Assembly (NCBI RefSeq): GCF_014207535.1
Contig: NZ_JACHGK010000008.1
Coordinates: 62,001 to 126,000, forward strand
Origin: Bacillus benzoevorans
GTDB taxonomy: Bacteria > Bacillota > Bacilli > Bacillales > Cytobacillaceae
Direction: 5' to 3'
Length of the DNA: 64,000 nt
The translations under genes and the position numbers were made by a program. The notes below the pieces were generated by a model that was not told where the DNA came from, did not search any database, and worked only from the letters and a program-made list of their open reading frames with translations. Below, piece after piece: positions 42,363 to 51,931 of this stretch (position 1 is the first letter of the stretch; the number at the start of each line of letters is the position of its first letter).

Positions 42363-43136
42363 ATGTTACATCAATTTTCACGAAACGAATTAGCGATAGG
42401 AAAAGAAGGCTTGGAAAAGTTAAAAAACAGCACCGTGGCCATTTTGGGTATTGGCGGAGTTGGTACTTTTTCTGCTGAGGCGCTGGCACGTTCGGGTGTC
42501 GGCAAACTGGTTCTGATTGATAAGGATGATGTCGATATTACCAATGTGAACCGTCAGATTATCGCTTTGCTTTCGACGGTTGGCAGACCAAAGGTAGAAT
42601 TAATGAAGGAAAGAATCGCTGATATTAATCCGGATTGTGAAGTTATTGCGTTGAAGATGTTTTATACAGAAGAAACATATGAGGAGATTTTCTCTCATCA
42701 ATTGGATTTTGTTGTCGATGCTTCTGATACAATTTCATATAAAATTCATTTGATGAAAGAATGTCTAGCAAGAAAAATTCCGCTGATTTCAAGCATGGGA
42801 GCGGCCAATAAAATGGACCCAACTCGCTTCCAAATTGCCGATATTTCAAAAACCCATACCGATCCAATCGCTAAAGTGATTCGCACCCGTTTAAGAAAAG
42901 AGGGAATAAAGAAAGGCATTCCGGTTGTTTTTTCAGATGAAAGTCCGATTGTCATCCGTGAAGATGTGCGCAAGGTGGTTGGAAAAGATGACGCAGAAAT
43001 CCGCAAGGCACAAATGCCTCCTTCCTCCAATGCCTTTGTCCCTTCCGTGGCCGGACTGATCATGGCTAGCTATGTGGTAAGGCAGTTACTAAGCGATATT
43101 AAAATCCAAACGGTTAAAGATGTAAAAGACGCTTAA
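42363..43136 (+). CDS. tcdA: tRNA threonylcarbamoyladenosine dehydratase TcdA
   Basis: TcdA (YrvM) is an E1-like ATP-dependent enzyme that cyclises t6A37 to ct6A in ANN-decoding tRNAs. The nucleotide-binding GIGGVGTFSAEALARSGV is near residues 29-46 and DVDITNVNRQ near 57. The protein has 257 residues. The ATG has GGGGAGAG upstream, and the gene ends at a terminator. Confidence 0.95.
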   Translation: MLHQFSRNELAIGKEGLEKLKNSTVAILGIGGVGTFSAEALARSGVGKLVLIDKDDVDITNVNRQIIALLSTVGRPKVELMKERIADINPDCEVIALKMFYTEETYEEIFSHQLDFVVDASDTISYKIHLMKECLARKIPLISSMGAANKMDPTRFQIADISKTHTDPIAKVIRTRLRKEGIKKGIPVVFSDESPIVIREDVRKVVGKDDAEIRKAQMPPSSNAFVPSVAGLIMASYVVRQLLSDIKIQTVKDVKDA

Positions 43137-43152
43137 ATCCAGCGTCTTTTTT
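43125..43152 (+). terminator. Intrinsic terminator after tcdA
   Basis: AAAGACGCT/AGCGTCTTT overlaps the last codons and stop of tcdA and runs into a T tract. Confidence 0.88.
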
Positions 43153-43220
43153 GCACTTTTTCGGATAACTCTCCTTCTGTTTTATCGCTTCATTGCGGCA
43201 TTTCTAATCGGTCAGCTAGC

Positions 43221-43249
43221 TTTAATGGGATTGGACTTTACGATATAAT
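43221..43249 (+). promoter_or_regulatory. Candidate promoter of rarA
   Basis: TTTAAT and a perfect TATAAT are spaced by 17 bp, about 30 bp before the rarA start. Confidence 0.55.
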
Positions 43250-43279
43250 TGGTAAAGAAGTTAAATGGGGGTTATCGGA

Positions 43280-44566
43280 TTGAATGGAGAACCACTGGCG
43301 TATCGCATGCGGCCGGAATCGATTGATGAGGTTGCCGGTCAAAAGGATATTATTGGAAAGAATACTTCCCTTTATAAAATGATCAAAAATGGCTATGTCC
43401 CGTCGATGCTGTTATACGGCGAACCGGGAATTGGAAAGACATCCTTGGCACATGCCATTGCAGGTACAACAAAAATCCCCTTTATTGCCTTAAATGCTAC
43501 AACATCAGGGAAAAAAGATGTTGAGGAGGTTGTCCAGGAAGCACGCCTGACTGGTAAGTTGATCCTGTTTTTAGATGAGATCCACCGTTTTAATAAGGCA
43601 CAGCAGGATTATCTTCTCCCGCATGTAGAGAATGGAACCATTGTATTAATTGGAGCAACCACAGAAAATCCATTCCATGATGTGAATCCGGCCATTCGCA
43701 GCCGCTGCGGACAAATTCTGCAGCTGACACGGCTGACAAGTGCGGATATTGCAGAAGTAATTCAAAGAGCGATAAAAGATGAGAAAAAGGGTCTTGGAAA
43801 ACACGCGATCCAAATAAGTGACAAGCAGATTGAGATGATCGCCGAAGGAGCGAACGGCGATGCCCGCAAAGCCCTTACCATGCTTGAATCGATTGTGTAC
43901 GCTTCCGATCAGGAAAATGAAACATTTATCATAGAGAATGAGACGATTGCAGGGATGATTACTAAAGTCGGTGTGTATGGGGATAAGAAGGGCTCGCATT
44001 ATTATAATTTATTATCAAGCCTGCAGAAAAGCATCCGCGGCAGTGATGTCAACGCCGCCCTATATTATTTAGCCCACCTGTTAGAGAGCGGCGATTTAGT
44101 TTCCGTTAACCGCCGTTTGCTGGTTATTGCTTTTGAAGACATTGGTCTTGCCAATCCTGCTGTCGGAAGTCATGTACTGGCGGCGGCCATGGCTAGTGAA
44201 CGTCTTGGTCTGCCTGAAGCAAGGATCCCGCTTGCAGCGGCCGTGGTGGAAATGTGCTTATCTTCGAAATCCAATTCAGCCTATAAAGCATTAGATGAGG
44301 CGATTGACGGGATACGCAAGGGGAAAGTAGGAGAAATTCCAAAACATTTGCGCGATGCCCACTATGCAGGGGCGAAGGAGCTTGGTCATACTGGTTATCA
44401 GTACCCGCATGATTTTCCGCTCGGTACCTTTGGCGGCTGGGTGAATCAGGATTATTTACCTTCTAATTTAAAAGGGACCGAATATTATCATCCGCTGGAC
44501 GCGGGGGAAGAAAAAAGAATGGCGGCGATTTATCATAAACTGCAGCAATTTAAAAAGCAGCAATAG
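43280..44566 (+). CDS. rarA: Replication-associated recombination protein A (AAA+ ATPase)
   Basis: RarA (MgsA/YrvN) acts at stalled replication forks. The AAA+ core has Walker A GEPGIGKTS near 43, LFLDEIHRFNKAQQD near 96, GATTENPF and a C-terminal tetramerisation region (HYAGAKELGHTGYQYPHDF). TTG 43280 follows GGGGG at 8 bases and gives 428 residues; ATG 43265 overlaps the purine-rich site and is less likely. Confidence 0.96.
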   Translation: MNGEPLAYRMRPESIDEVAGQKDIIGKNTSLYKMIKNGYVPSMLLYGEPGIGKTSLAHAIAGTTKIPFIALNATTSGKKDVEEVVQEARLTGKLILFLDEIHRFNKAQQDYLLPHVENGTIVLIGATTENPFHDVNPAIRSRCGQILQLTRLTSADIAEVIQRAIKDEKKGLGKHAIQISDKQIEMIAEGANGDARKALTMLESIVYASDQENETFIIENETIAGMITKVGVYGDKKGSHYYNLLSSLQKSIRGSDVNAALYYLAHLLESGDLVSVNRRLLVIAFEDIGLANPAVGSHVLAAAMASERLGLPEARIPLAAAVVEMCLSSKSNSAYKALDEAIDGIRKGKVGEIPKHLRDAHYAGAKELGHTGYQYPHDFPLGTFGGWVNQDYLPSNLKGTEYYHPLDAGEEKRMAAIYHKLQQFKKQQ

Positions 44567-44580
44567 ACATGAATATCGCT

Positions 44581-44612
44581 AAGGAGCTAACGGCTTCGGC
44601 TTTCCTTTAAAA
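44581..44612 (+). terminator. Possible terminator after rarA
   Basis: AAGG-AGC pairs with GCT-TT-CCTT around a loop. The stem is bulged and the T run short, so this is weak. Confidence 0.35.
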
Positions 44613-44638
44613 CGGTGCCTTATTTATAGAATTTGTGA

Positions 44639-44644
44639 TATAAT
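44639..44644 (+). promoter_or_regulatory. Extended -10 upstream of the YczE-like gene
   Basis: A TGATATAAT extended -10 with no good -35 lies about 70 bp before the YczE-like gene. It may drive that gene and cymR-yrvO-mnmA. Confidence 0.45.
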
Positions 44645-44712
44645 TGTAAAAGTCTATTTAAATACTACGGATTATCGGCTTTTTATTTTATAAAATAAGG
44701 TTGGAAATATTG

Positions 44713-45366
44713 ATGCAAAAAAGAAAAGGTCAAATTGGTCCGCGGTTTATGATTTACCTTATCGGTTTATTAATTATGTCTTTAGGAATTGTTTTCCTCA
44801 TTATCGCGGATCTTGGACCATCACCTTGGGATGTACTGCATGTAGGATTATTTTTGCAATTTGGTTTAACAATTGGAACCTGGAATATTATCGCAGGTCT
44901 TTTTATTTTAACGCTTTCAGCCCTTATTTCCAAATCAATACCACAATTTGGTGCATTTCTTAATATGATTCTCGTTGGTTTGTTTATCGATATGTATATG
45001 CTGTTGCCTTTTATGCAAACTCCATCTTTTCTTATTGGAAAAATATTGATGTTTGCCACCGGCTTAATCCTCAGCGCCTATGGGATGGGGATCTATATTT
45101 CGGCCCAGCTGGGGGCAGGACCCCGGGACAGCCTAATGCTGGCGGTAACTTCGAAAACAGGCTGGAAGATCGGGTATGTCCGAAATGCCATGGAGATCCT
45201 TGCGTTAATTTCCGGCTGGCTCATAGGCGGTCCGGTATATTGGGGAACGATTGTGATTAGCTTTATGCTTGGCACGATTTCTGGTTATGCTCTGCCGCAA
45301 TGCCAGCGTTTGACGGATATCATTTTAACAAAATTAAATAAAGAGACTCATCAAGGAATTTATTAA
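44713..45366 (+). CDS. YczE/YyaS/YitT family membrane protein
   Basis: A 217-residue protein with about five membrane helices. The family motifs ADLGPSPWDVLHVGL and YISAQLGAGPRDSLML are an internal repeat typical of YczE-like proteins, whose function is not established. It sits between rarA and cymR, a position without a gene in B. subtilis. It ends only 21 bp before cymR, suggesting co-transcription. ATG 44713 is chosen; TTG 44701 is possible. Confidence 0.82.
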   Translation: MQKRKGQIGPRFMIYLIGLLIMSLGIVFLIIADLGPSPWDVLHVGLFLQFGLTIGTWNIIAGLFILTLSALISKSIPQFGAFLNMILVGLFIDMYMLLPFMQTPSFLIGKILMFATGLILSAYGMGIYISAQLGAGPRDSLMLAVTSKTGWKIGYVRNAMEILALISGWLIGGPVYWGTIVISFMLGTISGYALPQCQRLTDIILTKLNKETHQGIY

Positions 45367-45387
45367 TCTTTAAAGAGAGGTGCAATG

Positions 45388-45807
45388 ATGAAAATATCTA
45401 CTAAAGGTCGTTATGGCCTGACCATTATGATTGAATTGGCAAAAAAATACGGCGAGGGACCTGTTTCGCTTAAATCCATTGCCCAAGCGAATGACCTGTC
45501 CGAACATTATTTGGAGCAGCTGATTGCTCCGCTTCGTAATGCGGGACTGGTAAAAAGCATCCGCGGCGCCTATGGCGGCTATATTTTAGCGGATAAGCCA
45601 TCAAAAATTACAACAGGCGATATTATCCGCGTTCTCGAAGGACCGATTACCCCGGTTGAGGGAATTGAAGATGAAGAACCGGTAAAACGGGCATTATGGA
45701 TAAGAATCAGGGATGCTGTCAAAGATGTACTAGACAGTACAACGATCGAAGATTTGGCTAACCATAAAGACGAAGGCGATGTCGATTCGTATATGTTCTA
45801 CATTTAA
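45388..45807 (+). CDS. cymR: Rrf2-family cysteine metabolism repressor CymR
   Basis: CymR represses cysteine and sulfur-uptake genes in complex with CysK. The Rrf2 winged helix spans residues 1-80 (MKISTKGRYGLTIMIELAKKYG, ANDLSEHYLEQL, RGAYGGY). There are no cysteines, so it is not an Fe-S sensor like IscR. It has 139 residues. ATG 45388 is five bases after AGAGAGGTG; the preceding ATG is too close. It lies upstream of a cysteine desulfurase and mnmA. Confidence 0.96.
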   Translation: MKISTKGRYGLTIMIELAKKYGEGPVSLKSIAQANDLSEHYLEQLIAPLRNAGLVKSIRGAYGGYILADKPSKITTGDIIRVLEGPITPVEGIEDEEPVKRALWIRIRDAVKDVLDSTTIEDLANHKDEGDVDSYMFYI

Positions 45808-45822
45808 AAGAAGGTGGAAAAT

Positions 45823-46968
45823 TTGGAACGGATTTATGTCGATCATGCGGCAACAACACCCATGCACCCGGCAGTTATTGAAAAAATAACACAGACGATG
45901 AAAGATATTTTTGGAAACCCATCCAGTATTCACTCCTTTGGACGGGAGGCAAGGAAAATAGTTGATGAAGCTCGTTTCGGTATTGCCAAAAGTATTGGTG
46001 CTGATGAAGCGGAGATCGTTTTTACCAGCGGCGGTACAGAGGCCGATAATTTCGCTATCTTTGGTGCCGCTGAGGTAAATATTCATAAGGGAAACCATAT
46101 TATTACAACTCAAGTCGAGCATCACGCCGTTCTTCATGCCTGCCATGAATTAGAGAAAAGAGGCTATGAGGTGACTTATTTACCTGTCGATGAAACAGGT
46201 GCCATCTCACTTGCTGACTTCAGTCAGGCACTGCGTGATGAAACCATATTGGTTACGATTATGTATGGAAATAATGAAGTCGGAACCATTCAGCCGATTG
46301 CCGAAATAGGGGAATTGCTTGCCGGGCATCAGGCCTTATTTCATACAGATGCTGTACAGGCTTATGGAGTGGAGAAGCTTGATGTTCATGAGCTTAAAGT
46401 GGATTTGCTAAGTGCTTCAGCCCATAAAATCAATGGTCCGAAGGGCATTGGTTTTTTATATGTGAAGTCAGGTTTGAAGTTGTCCCCGCGTCTTTACGGC
46501 GGAGAACAGGAACGAAAACGACGTGCAGGGACAGAAAATGTTCCTGCTATTGCTGGTTTTTTCACAGCAGCTCAAATCGCTGGGGAGCAGCTTCATGCCA
46601 AAAAACAACAACTTTCACAATTTAAACAAATACTGCTAGGAGAATTAGAGGCTGGAAACGCCGCGTTTCATTTGAATGGCACGTTAGAGAAATCCCTGCC
46701 TCATGTGATCAATATCAGCTTTCCTGGTACAAATGTGGAAGCACTGCTTGTTAATCTTGATTTGGCCGGAATTGCAGCGTCCAGCGGTTCGGCATGTACA
46801 GCGGGATCTGTTGAACCTTCCCACGTCCTTGTCGCCATGTTTGGCGAGGATAGAGAGGAATTGACAAATTCTATTCGTTTTAGTTTTGGAATGGATAATA
46901 CAGAAGAACAGATAAAACAGGTCGGAGAAGAGATGGTGAAAATCGTTCGCCGTCTGACGAAAAAATAA
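45823..46968 (+). CDS. yrvO: Cysteine desulfurase YrvO (IscS-like, partner of MnmA)
   Basis: This PLP desulfurase is expected to hand sulfur directly to MnmA. The PLP lysine is in SAHKINGPKG near 201 and the catalytic cysteine in SSGSACTAGS near 324. TTG 45823 gives MERIYVDHAATTP and follows GAAGGTGG; GTG 45814 lies inside the ribosome site. The protein has 381 residues. Its tie to mnmA separates it from the NAD-cluster paralogue. Confidence 0.95.
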   Translation: MERIYVDHAATTPMHPAVIEKITQTMKDIFGNPSSIHSFGREARKIVDEARFGIAKSIGADEAEIVFTSGGTEADNFAIFGAAEVNIHKGNHIITTQVEHHAVLHACHELEKRGYEVTYLPVDETGAISLADFSQALRDETILVTIMYGNNEVGTIQPIAEIGELLAGHQALFHTDAVQAYGVEKLDVHELKVDLLSASAHKINGPKGIGFLYVKSGLKLSPRLYGGEQERKRRAGTENVPAIAGFFTAAQIAGEQLHAKKQQLSQFKQILLGELEAGNAAFHLNGTLEKSLPHVINISFPGTNVEALLVNLDLAGIAASSGSACTAGSVEPSHVLVAMFGEDREELTNSIRFSFGMDNTEEQIKQVGEEMVKIVRRLTKK

Positions 46969-46991
46969 AAGGATAGAAAGGGGGAGACACT

Positions 46992-48104
46992 GTGAAGGAA
47001 CCAAAGGATACACGTGTAGTTGTGGGGATGTCCGGAGGTGTCGACTCTTCAGTTGCTGCCCTATTGTTAAAGCAGCAAGGATATGATGTCATTGGCATTT
47101 TTATGAAAAACTGGGATGATACAGACGAGTTTGGTGTTTGTACTGCCACAGAGGATTATAATGACGTGATCCGGGTATGCAACCAAATCGGCATTCCATA
47201 CTATGCTGTAAATTTTGAAAAGCAATATTGGGACAAAGTATTTACTTACTTTTTAGATGAATATAAAGCAGGCAGAACACCAAACCCTGATGTGATGTGC
47301 AATAAGGAGATTAAATTCAAAGCCTTCTTGGAGCATGCGATGAATCTCGGAGCTGATTATCTGGCAACAGGACATTATGCCAGAGTGGAATTCCGCGATG
47401 GTGAGTATAAAATGCTTCGTGGTGTAGATGAGAATAAGGATCAGACCTATTTTTTGAATCAGCTGACACATGAGCAATTATCTAAGGTGATGTTTCCAAT
47501 TGGTGATTTGCCAAAATCAAGAGTAAGAGAGATCGCCAGAGAGGCAAACCTGGCAACGGCAGCGAAAAAGGACAGTACCGGCATATGTTTTATTGGGGAA
47601 CGAAATTTCAAAGAATTTTTGAGTCAGTATTTGCCAGCCCAGCCGGGGAATATGGAAACATTTGATGGCAAAGTGGTCGGCCGGCATGATGGTCTCATGT
47701 ATTATACGATCGGTCAGCGCCACGGTCTTGGCATCGGCGGTGCAGGGGAGCCGTGGTTTGCCATTGGCAAAGACTTAAAGCGGAATGTTCTCTATGTCGG
47801 GCAGGGCTTCCATCATGAAAAACTATATTCCACCTCTATTATCGGCGTCAACGTCAGCTGGGTGTCTGACAGTGAAAAGCCGGCAAGTTTTTCTTGTACG
47901 GCGAAATTCAGATACCGCCAGCCGGACAATGAGGTAACGGTTGAAATATTAGAGGATCAAAAGGTGAAAGTGATCTTTGCTGAACCGATTCGCGCCGTTA
48001 CACCTGGACAGGCTGTTGTCTTTTACAACGGGGACGAATGTCTTGGCGGCGGAACTATTGATCATGTTTTTAAAAATAATGAACGTCTTACTTATGTTGG
48101 CTAA
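46992..48104 (+). CDS. mnmA: tRNA-specific 2-thiouridylase MnmA
   Basis: MnmA (TrmU) thiolates U34 in Lys, Glu and Gln tRNAs. The PP-loop SGGVDSS is at about residues 12-18. Catalytic cysteines are in NPDVMCNKEIKF (about 102) and GICFIGERNF (about 199). The protein has 370 residues with a GTG start after GGGGGAG. It follows yrvO by 23 bp, and a terminator comes next. Confidence 0.97.
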   Translation: MKEPKDTRVVVGMSGGVDSSVAALLLKQQGYDVIGIFMKNWDDTDEFGVCTATEDYNDVIRVCNQIGIPYYAVNFEKQYWDKVFTYFLDEYKAGRTPNPDVMCNKEIKFKAFLEHAMNLGADYLATGHYARVEFRDGEYKMLRGVDENKDQTYFLNQLTHEQLSKVMFPIGDLPKSRVREIAREANLATAAKKDSTGICFIGERNFKEFLSQYLPAQPGNMETFDGKVVGRHDGLMYYTIGQRHGLGIGGAGEPWFAIGKDLKRNVLYVGQGFHHEKLYSTSIIGVNVSWVSDSEKPASFSCTAKFRYRQPDNEVTVEILEDQKVKVIFAEPIRAVTPGQAVVFYNGDECLGGGTIDHVFKNNERLTYVG

Positions 48105-48111
48105 AAGTTTG

Positions 48112-48147
48112 CCCTGATTCTGCACAGAATCAGGGTTATTGTTATTT
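48112..48147 (+). terminator. Intrinsic terminator after mnmA
   Basis: CCCTGATTC/GAATCAGGG is a long perfect stem followed by an interrupted T tract (TTATTGTTATTTT). Confidence 0.75.
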
Positions 48148-48218
48148 TATCGATAAAACTATGCTATACTTTTATGTTAGAAAAAAGACTATTTATGACG
48201 ATAAGATGGAGTGAAAAA

Positions 48219-48887
48219 ATGGATAAGAACCAATTAGGAATTCAATATATGCAGGAAGGAAAATGGGAAGAGGCCGCGAAGGCCTTTATGGAAGCGATCG
48301 AGGCAGATCCGGAAAACCCTGTTTTATACATAAATTTCGGCAATGTTCTGTCAGCAACAGGTAATGATGACAAGGCGCTAAAATTTTTCCAAAAAGCGAT
48401 TTCTTTAGATGAAAATTCCGCTGCTGCTTATTACAGCGCAGGGAACTTATTTTATGAAAAGGAAGATTACGAGCAGGCAAAAGTTTTTTATGAAACGGCC
48501 CTGAAAAAAGGATTGGATACAGCCGATAACTTTTTTATGCTTGGCATGTCGCTGCTTGGTCTCGAGCAGCATCTTCAGGCTCTCCCGTATTTTCAAAGAT
48601 GCACTGAATTAAATCCAAACGATGCAGAAGGCTTCTTCCAGTATGGACTTTGCCTCGCAAATCAGCTGTATATCGAAGAGTCGATGGTTCAATTTGAGAA
48701 ATGCATCAGTATGGAGCCTGAGCATGCCGATGCCTATTATAATTTAGGTGTTGCTTACGGCTATAAAGAAAAAGGCGACAAGGCGCTCTTAATGTTTGAA
48801 AAAGCACTGCAAATTCAGCCGGACCATTTATTAGCAGGCTATGGCAAAGATTTAATCGAAAAGGGAATTGACCATTTGAAGCATTAA
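48219..48887 (+). CDS. yrrB: Tetratricopeptide repeat protein (YrrB-like)
   Basis: A 222-residue protein made almost entirely of about six TPR units (for example GIQYMQEGKWEEAAKAFMEAIEADPENP and YYNLGVAYGYKEKGDKALLMFEKALQIQPDH). YrrB-type proteins are scaffold-like with no known partner. ATG 48219 has GGAGTG upstream; earlier in-frame starts lack a site. A TGCTATACT extended -10 lies about 50 bp upstream. It is followed by recD2. Confidence 0.9.
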   Translation: MDKNQLGIQYMQEGKWEEAAKAFMEAIEADPENPVLYINFGNVLSATGNDDKALKFFQKAISLDENSAAAYYSAGNLFYEKEDYEQAKVFYETALKKGLDTADNFFMLGMSLLGLEQHLQALPYFQRCTELNPNDAEGFFQYGLCLANQLYIEESMVQFEKCISMEPEHADAYYNLGVAYGYKEKGDKALLMFEKALQIQPDHLLAGYGKDLIEKGIDHLKH

Positions 48888-48951
48888 TAGTACCAAGTTA
48901 AAAGATTGTTTGCACAGCTTCGATTTCGACTATATAAAGGGGGTGTTTTTA

Positions 48952-51360
48952 GTGGAAAGGCAGGATTCGCTTGATTTATTTGCCGAACAAGGAAAGTTTA
49001 TGAAAGGGCAGCCGCTTGTCACGATTTTTCATAATGAGCAAAATTTATATACTGTTTTGCGCATTCGACTGGAAGAGACGAATGAAGATTATCATGATAA
49101 AGAAGCGGTGATCACCGGCTATTTTCCAAAAATTCATGAGCATGAGAATTATATGTTTTTTGGTGAACTAAAGGATCACCCTAAATTTGGACTACAATTT
49201 CATGCCACCCATTTCCGCAAGGATATCCCACAGACAAAGCAAGGAGTGATCAGTTATCTTTCCAGTGAGTTGTTTAAAGGGATTGGAAAGAAAACAGCTG
49301 AAAAAATTGTTGAAACGCTGGGGGAAAACGCCATTTCCAAGATTTTAAATCAGCCCTCTTTATTAGATACGGTTCCGAGACTGGCCCCTGATAAAGCGAA
49401 GGAGTTATACGATACTCTCATGGAGCATCAAGGGCTTGAGCAGGCAATGATTATCTTAAATCAATACGGCTTTGGGCCGCAATTATCGATGAAAATTTAT
49501 CAGGCTTACAAAGAAACCACCATTGATGTGATTCAGACGAATCCATATAAATTGGTCGAAGATGTGGAAGGAATCGGCTTCGCCCGTGCCGATGAACTTG
49601 GATTCCAGCTCGGAATCAGCGGTAATCATCCTGATCGGATCAAAGCAGGCTGTTTGTATATTTTGGAAAGAGAATGCATGCAGACGGGGCATGTATATGT
49701 CCAGGCGGAAAATCTGCTTCTCAGCGTGCAGAAACTCCTTGAAGAAAATCAACGTGACCAAATTGGATTTGCCGATATCAATAAGCAATTGCTTGCGCTT
49801 GAGGAAGAAGGAAAAATGATTGTGGAAGAGAGCCGCTTTTATTTGCCTTTTCTTTATTATTCCGAAAAAGGGCTCGTAACCAGCATCAAAAAACTGCTTG
49901 AACAAACAGAATATGAACAGCAATTTCCTGAGTCGGAATTCCTGCTTGCACTTGGAAACCTGGAAGAACGGATCTCCGTCCAGTATGCCCCAACCCAAAA
50001 AGAGGCGATCCAAACGGCATTAATGTCCCCCTTGTTAATCTTAACCGGTGGTCCCGGTACTGGGAAAACGACGGTCATTAAAGGGATTGTTGAATTATAC
50101 GCGGACCTTCACGGCTGTTCGCTCGATCCGAAAGACTATAAGAAAGAAGAGCCATTTCCTTTCATCCTTTGTGCCCCAACGGGAAGGGCCGCTAAAAGAA
50201 TGACGGAATCCACTGGACTCCCTGCCGTGACGGTTCACCGTTTATTAGGCTGGAACGGAAGCGGCGGCTTTGATCATGATGAGGAAAACCCATTAGAGGG
50301 AAAAATATTAATTGTCGATGAAACCTCGATGGTCGATATCTGGCTGGCGAACCGCTTATTTAAGGCGCTGCCGGAAAAAATTCAAGTCATCCTTGTCGGA
50401 GATGAAGACCAGCTGCCATCGGTCGGTCCCGGACAAGTATTAAAGGATTTGCTTCGCTCTGAAGTCATCCCTGTTATTCGTTTAACCGATATTTACCGCC
50501 AGGCAGAAGGGTCTTCGATTATTGACCTGGCGCATGAAATAAAAAAGGGAAGGCTTCCGGAAAATGTCACTGCCCAGCAGGCTGATCGGTCCTTTATTAA
50601 ATGTAATAGTGCACAAGTAGCCAATGTGATTGAAAAAGTGGTCCTGAACGCGGTCAAAAAAGGATTTCCTCCCCGTGATATTCAAGTGCTGGCCCCGATG
50701 TACAAGGGACCTGCCGGGATTGACCGCCTTAATACGATCCTTCAAGAAGTATTAAATGGAAACCCTGACGGTTCCCGGAAAGAACTTTCCTTTGGCGATA
50801 CCAAATACCGCGTCGGCGATAAAGTATTACAGCTCGTAAACCAGCCGGAAAATCATGTCTTTAATGGCGATATGGGGGAAGTTGTGGCTGTATTTTATGC
50901 AAAGGAAAATACGGAGAAGCAGGATATGCTGGTCGTTTCCTTTGACGGGATAGAAGTGACGTATACTAGACAGGATTTAAACCAAATCACCCTTGCTTAC
51001 AGCTGTTCGGTGCATAAATCACAGGGAAGTGAATTTCCAATTGTGATCCTGCCAATCGTCAAAAGCTATTACCGGATGTTGCGAAGAAATCTGATTTATA
51101 CGGCGATTACAAGAAGTAAAAGGTTTTTGATTATATGCGGGGAAGAGGAAGCATTCAGGCAGGGAATTCAGCGGGCTGATGAGCAAACCCGTCTGACGAC
51201 CCTTTCAGAAAAGCTGATCGCTGAATGTCCCCCGCTTGCGGAAAAAGCCCGCGGAGAAGATCAAGACCCATTGTTGAATTTATCCTATGAAGAAATGCTG
51301 ATGAATGTCGATCCCATGATTGGCATGGATGATATCACCCCGTATCATTTTATGGCTTAA
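48952..51360 (+). CDS. recD2: ATP-dependent 5'-3' DNA helicase RecD2
   Basis: RecD2 is a superfamily 1B helicase without RecBC, involved in repair and fork progression. The N-terminal OB-like and helix-hairpin-helix domains (SELFKGIGKKTAEKI near 112) mark the RecD2 type. Walker A GGPGTGKTT starts at about 366, followed by LIVDETSMVD, VGDEDQLPSVGPGQVL and the C-terminal YAITRSKRF. GTG 48952 follows GGGGGTG. The protein has 802 residues. Confidence 0.96.
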   Translation: MERQDSLDLFAEQGKFMKGQPLVTIFHNEQNLYTVLRIRLEETNEDYHDKEAVITGYFPKIHEHENYMFFGELKDHPKFGLQFHATHFRKDIPQTKQGVISYLSSELFKGIGKKTAEKIVETLGENAISKILNQPSLLDTVPRLAPDKAKELYDTLMEHQGLEQAMIILNQYGFGPQLSMKIYQAYKETTIDVIQTNPYKLVEDVEGIGFARADELGFQLGISGNHPDRIKAGCLYILERECMQTGHVYVQAENLLLSVQKLLEENQRDQIGFADINKQLLALEEEGKMIVEESRFYLPFLYYSEKGLVTSIKKLLEQTEYEQQFPESEFLLALGNLEERISVQYAPTQKEAIQTALMSPLLILTGGPGTGKTTVIKGIVELYADLHGCSLDPKDYKKEEPFPFILCAPTGRAAKRMTESTGLPAVTVHRLLGWNGSGGFDHDEENPLEGKILIVDETSMVDIWLANRLFKALPEKIQVILVGDEDQLPSVGPGQVLKDLLRSEVIPVIRLTDIYRQAEGSSIIDLAHEIKKGRLPENVTAQQADRSFIKCNSAQVANVIEKVVLNAVKKGFPPRDIQVLAPMYKGPAGIDRLNTILQEVLNGNPDGSRKELSFGDTKYRVGDKVLQLVNQPENHVFNGDMGEVVAVFYAKENTEKQDMLVVSFDGIEVTYTRQDLNQITLAYSCSVHKSQGSEFPIVILPIVKSYYRMLRRNLIYTAITRSKRFLIICGEEEAFRQGIQRADEQTRLTTLSEKLIAECPPLAEKARGEDQDPLLNLSYEEMLMNVDPMIGMDDITPYHFMA

Positions 51361-51440
51361 AAATGAATGGAAAACCTTACTTCACATGATTTTTTGCATT
51401 AAGACCAAAGATAATAAATGTTCGAAGGGTGGGACTAACT

Positions 51441-51911
51441 TTGCGGACATTTTCGTTATTAAAAGGTCTTCCGATATTTGAATTAAAAACAGGTGCCAAA
51501 ATCGGAGAAGTCAATGATTTATGTGTATCCAGTAAGGGAATGGTTAAGGGACTGCTCGTAAAAAAAGGGCTAATACTCAAAAAAACCTTATTTTTAGACG
51601 TGCAAAAAGTATCTTCGTTTGGCTTTGATGGGGTCATGATTGAAGATAGGGCTGTAATGGAGCCTTTACAGGTATCAGACAATTACACAATCGAAAATAG
51701 AGAACGGCTTTTAGGCAGAATGATGATGACAACAGAGGGCGAGAGACTCGGCTTTTTAGAGGATGTATATTTTCTGGAAGAAGTGGGAACGATTATAGGG
51801 TATGAGATATCGGATGGCTTCTTTTCAGATATTATGGAAGGTAAACGTGTGATCAGAGCCGAGCAGCCGCCAGCAATTGGGAAGGACGCCATCATAATAA
51901 ATGTAAAATAA
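51441..51911 (+). CDS. yrrD: PRC-barrel domain protein (YrrD-like)
   Basis: About 156 residues with two PRC-barrel-like halves (LLKGLPIFELKTGAKIGEVNDL and LLGRMMMTTEGERLGFLEDVYF). The function is unknown. TTG 51441 is favoured, with GGGTGGGA just upstream; GTG 51429 lies inside that site. It occupies the B. subtilis yrrD position after recD2. Confidence 0.85.
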   Translation: MRTFSLLKGLPIFELKTGAKIGEVNDLCVSSKGMVKGLLVKKGLILKKTLFLDVQKVSSFGFDGVMIEDRAVMEPLQVSDNYTIENRERLLGRMMMTTEGERLGFLEDVYFLEEVGTIIGYEISDGFFSDIMEGKRVIRAEQPPAIGKDAIIINVK

Positions 51912-51931
51912 TGGTGAGGTGTTTTTTCCCG

